From NCBI GenBank assembly GCA_044376515.1, contig JBILKV010000001.1:23094-87093 (forward strand): a stretch of DNA of 64,000 nucleotides, read 5' to 3'. Below are positions 61,872 to 64,000 of the stretch, piece after piece (positions within the stretch are counted from its first letter, which is position 1; every line of letters begins with the position of its first letter). The translations under genes were made by a program, and so were the position numbers. The DNA is from Chth-196 sp044376515. Its GTDB lineage: Bacteria; Verrucomicrobiota; Verrucomicrobiia; Chthoniobacterales; Chthoniobacteraceae. Below the pieces are notes generated by a model, which did not search any database, was not told where the DNA came from, and saw only the letters and a list, made by a program, of their open reading frames with translations.

Positions 61872-62873
61872 TCAAGCGTTGCGTTCCCAAAACACCCCCG
61901 CCCGGTACCCCTGAATCGGCGCTCCTTCCTCAGCCTGTTCGATCCGGTGCCTGCTCAATCGACAGTAATCCGGTTCCGCCTCAATCCCCAGATAGGCGCG
62001 ACCAAGTTTTTTAGCCACAACTGCCGTGGTGCCGCTGCCGAGAAAGGGGTCGAACACCAGGTCGCCGGGCTTGCTGCTTGCAAGCACCAGCCGTGCAACC
62101 AGTTTTTCGGGCTTCTGTGTCGGGTGCTCCGTGTTCTCGGCCATCGACCAAAACGGTACCGTCAGGTCGCTCCAGACGTTTGAGGGGTGGGTCAGCCGGA
62201 ACCTTCCCCCCGAGTCCTCGCCCCAGTCCTTGGGCCGGCCTCCTGCCCGGTAGGGCGCGCGGACTCTCTTGCGGAGTTTTACCGCGCCCACGTCGAAGTG
62301 AAAGCGGCTTCCCGCCGTGCAAAACCAAATGTCCTCGCCGGCCGCCTTCCAGTTGTTTGTGGCGCCACGGCCCTTCTCTCGGGCCCAGGTGACCCGATTG
62401 CGCACATCAAAGTGCTGCTGCAAAAGCGGCGCAACCAGCAGGGAGGTTTGCCAGTCGGCGCAGGCGTAGACGCTGGCGGTGGGTTTGAGGGTTGGTTTGA
62501 CCAACTCGAGCAGCCGCCCAAACCACTCGGAATACGCCTCGCCGCTGCGCTCTCGAAACACCGTGCCACCGTACTTCTTGGTCAGGTTGTAGGGTGGGTC
62601 GAGGATGAGCAGATCTACAAATCGCTCCGGCAGGCGGGGAAGAACACTGAAGGCGTCAGCACAAATCAACCGGTTTCTCACCGACAATTCCGTAATGGGC
62701 TGGTCGATCTCCACTCCGTCGGAAGGCCTCGGTGTACCCTCCGGAGGGGGAACATGCAGTGTCTTGTTCCGCCTGGAGCGACTTCGTATGGGAGGATGCA
62801 AAACTTTCTCGGTCCCGCGTGTATGAGCCGGAGCTCCGCTATCCTGAGTCGCAATTGTTTCGTCCGGAGGCAT
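61872..62873 (-). CDS. Site-specific DNA methyltransferase (N4-C or N6-A, beta class)
   Basis: 333 residues from the ATG at 62873. The catalytic motif IV DPPYNLTKKYGG (about 105-116) precedes the SAM-binding motif I DPFLGSGTTAVVA near the C-terminus, the beta-class order. Target base and recognition sequence cannot be told. The conserved core begins about 65 residues in (LSVRNRLICADAFSVL), so the real start may be later than 62873; the frame is also open for about 90 codons further upstream. No restriction endonuclease gene lies on either side, so it looks solitary. Confidence 0.88.
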   Translation of the reverse strand: MPPDETIATQDSGAPAHTRGTEKVLHPPIRSRSRRNKTLHVPPPEGTPRPSDGVEIDQPITELSVRNRLICADAFSVLPRLPERFVDLLILDPPYNLTKKYGGTVFRERSGEAYSEWFGRLLELVKPTLKPTASVYACADWQTSLLVAPLLQQHFDVRNRVTWAREKGRGATNNWKAAGEDIWFCTAGSRFHFDVGAVKLRKRVRAPYRAGGRPKDWGEDSGGRFRLTHPSNVWSDLTVPFWSMAENTEHPTQKPEKLVARLVLASSKPGDLVFDPFLGSGTTAVVAKKLGRAYLGIEAEPDYCRLSRHRIEQAEEGAPIQGYRAGVFWERNA

Positions 62874-63320
62874 CTGACTGATTCGTATCCGGAGCCGCAC
62901 GGCGGTGCAGCCCCCCGGCCGATCATGGGCCGGTGAATTCCTCACCACCGGGCTCACTCGCTCCCTGCTGAATCCATCCGCACGCACTCCTGCTTGGCGG
63001 GACTGCGTAAATTCAGATGGCCGATGCCCCTTGATCCTGCCAGCCATCCACACCTGGACCCGCCTCGATCGCCCCGGCGTGGTCCGTTTCGTTCCTCCGT
63101 CGCGTAAGTCAGCAGGCAGAGCGTCACAAAAGATTGCCTTTGACACCATGCCCGCCCCCGGATCGTGGTGCCCCGATTTTGTTCTGTGGAGGCGGCCCGG
63201 AAGATCCGGGTCTTCTCCAATGCCTCACGGTTTTCGACGGCCGCTGCAGAGGCTCTTTCGGGCACCCCCATCCAACAGGGCGGAGACGGCACCCATCCGT
63301 AAAGGATTCCCATCAACGCA
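62874..63320. other. Gene-free interval before the DUF1501 gene
   Basis: 447 bp between the start of the methyltransferase gene and the 3' end of the DUF1501 gene. The minus-strand frame continuing upstream of the methyltransferase start has no second domain. No RNA gene, repeat or hairpin array seen. Confidence 0.5.
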
Positions 63321-64000
63321 TCACGCCGGGTCCTCGAGAATCTGGCGGATGACGTGGCCGTGCACATCCGTCAGGCGGCGTGCGATCCCGTTGTTGTAGA
63401 AGGTGAGTTTTTCGTGGTTGAGGCCCAGGAGATGCAGGGCCGTCGCGTGCAGATCGTAGCAGTAGGCAGGATCGACCGAGGCCTTGTACCCCAACTCGTC
63501 GGTCTGGCCGTGGGACACCCCACCGCGTATGCCTCCGCCTGCAAGCCACGCGGTAAAGGCCCCGGGATTATGGTCGCGCCCTTTCCCCGCGCCCTGTGCA
63601 GCCGGTTGGCGGCCAAACTCCGTGGTGCAGATCACCAGCGTACTTTCCAGCAACCCCCGCGATTTGAGATCCCGCAGCAGCGCAGCCGCTCCCGAGTCCA
63701 AAACCGCCCCCCAATAGCCGTGATCGCGTACAATGTCCTCGTGGCTGTCCCAGTTCGGCCGGATCTTGCGGGCCGTCGTGTTTTCCGCGCCGCAGTAGAT
63801 TTGGACAAAACGCACGCCCCGCTCCACGAGGCGGCGTGCAAGCAGGCACTGCCTGCCGAAGGGGCCGGCGTGTTCGTCTTCGAGATTGTAGAGGCTTTTG
63901 GTCACCTCGGTTTCGCCGCGCAAATCGGTCGCCTCCGGTGCGCTTAACTGAAGGCGCGCAGCCAGTTCGTAGGCCCCGATTCTGGCATCCAGCTCCGAAT
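63321..64000 (-). CDS. DUF1501 family protein, C-terminal part (truncated by the window edge)
   Basis: About 226 residues of the C-terminus are visible; the frame runs out of the window at 64000, so the start and any signal peptide are not seen. Family features: ELDARIGAYELAARLQ, SLYNLEDEHAGPFGRQCLLARRLVERGVRFVQI, WDSHEDI, LVICTTEFGRQPAAQG, GRDHNPGAFTAWLAGGGIRGG, GYKASVDP and LHLLGLNHEKLTFYNNGIARRLTDVHG. DUF1501 proteins are usually exported and paired with DUF1549/DUF1553 cytochrome-like proteins in PVC bacteria. A pairing gene may lie beyond 64000. Confidence 0.9.
   Translation of the reverse strand, partial: SELDARIGAYELAARLQLSAPEATDLRGETEVTKSLYNLEDEHAGPFGRQCLLARRLVERGVRFVQIYCGAENTTARKIRPNWDSHEDIVRDHGYWGAVLDSGAAALLRDLKSRGLLESTLVICTTEFGRQPAAQGAGKGRDHNPGAFTAWLAGGGIRGGVSHGQTDELGYKASVDPAYCYDLHATALHLLGLNHEKLTFYNNGIARRLTDVHGHVIRQILEDPA

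Overview
This window is GC-rich, tightly packed bacterial chromosome. The gene content points to Verrucomicrobiota or a close PVC relative. The evidence is two DUF1552/DUF1592 (planctomycete-type cytochrome) loci plus a DUF1501 gene at the right edge, two Tat-exported Gfo/Idh/MocA oxidoreductases, ThuA and PQQ-like propeller proteins, an azurin-like cupredoxin beside a propeller protein, and weak Shine-Dalgarno sites. The phylum is inferred from gene content only; no rRNA or other phylogenetic marker is present.

Layout. 1-6.7 kb: acpS, a decayed FGE-sulfatase remnant, a WalJ/YycJ-like metallo-hydrolase, PEP carboxylase and an HtrA protease. 6.77-7.11 kb: first copy of a 344-bp hairpin-rich dispersed repeat. 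7.2-13 kb: a flippase-like membrane protein and a five-gene branched-chain amino-acid ABC importer (binding protein, LivH, LivM, LivG, LivF). 13-16.6 kb: a secreted sialidase/SGNH-esterase fusion convergent with a Gfo/Idh/MocA oxidoreductase. 16.7-23.3 kb, minus strand: comF, accD, cimA and a SWIM-SNF2 helicase. 23.4-24.7 kb: a phosphofructokinase. 25-36 kb, minus strand: a secreted lactonase and two DUF1552/DUF1592 cassettes, with the second repeat copy between the cassettes.

36.5-49.9 kb: cytoplasmic GH13 enzyme, class I aminotransferase, double-domain NDK-like protein, second Tat oxidoreductase, a single-chain PilU-PilT-like tandem ATPase, PQQ-like propeller, FAD amine-oxidase-like protein and ABC-F protein. 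49.9-54.7 kb: LysR regulator divergent from an azurin-like/propeller/sugar-isomerase cluster, with a perfect inverted repeat between them. 54.9-61.8 kb: a SulP-STAS-carbonic-anhydrase fusion, a ThuA protein and the glycolytic run gapA-pgk-tpiA. 61.9-64 kb: an apparently solitary DNA methyltransferase and a DUF1501 gene cut by the window edge.

The genes suggest a heterotrophic polysaccharide/glycan degrader. PFK, GapA, Pgk and TpiA cover most of upper and middle glycolysis; PEP carboxylase and the bicarbonate transporter/carbonic anhydrase could serve anaplerotic carbon supply. I found no rRNA, tRNA, CRISPR array, prophage or intact insertion sequence, and no clear multi-gene new system. The most unusual items are the structured dispersed repeat, the tandem PilT-family fusion, the sialidase-SGNH fusion, the double NDK-like protein and the GTGA-coupled hypothetical gene in the DUF1552/DUF1592 operon.
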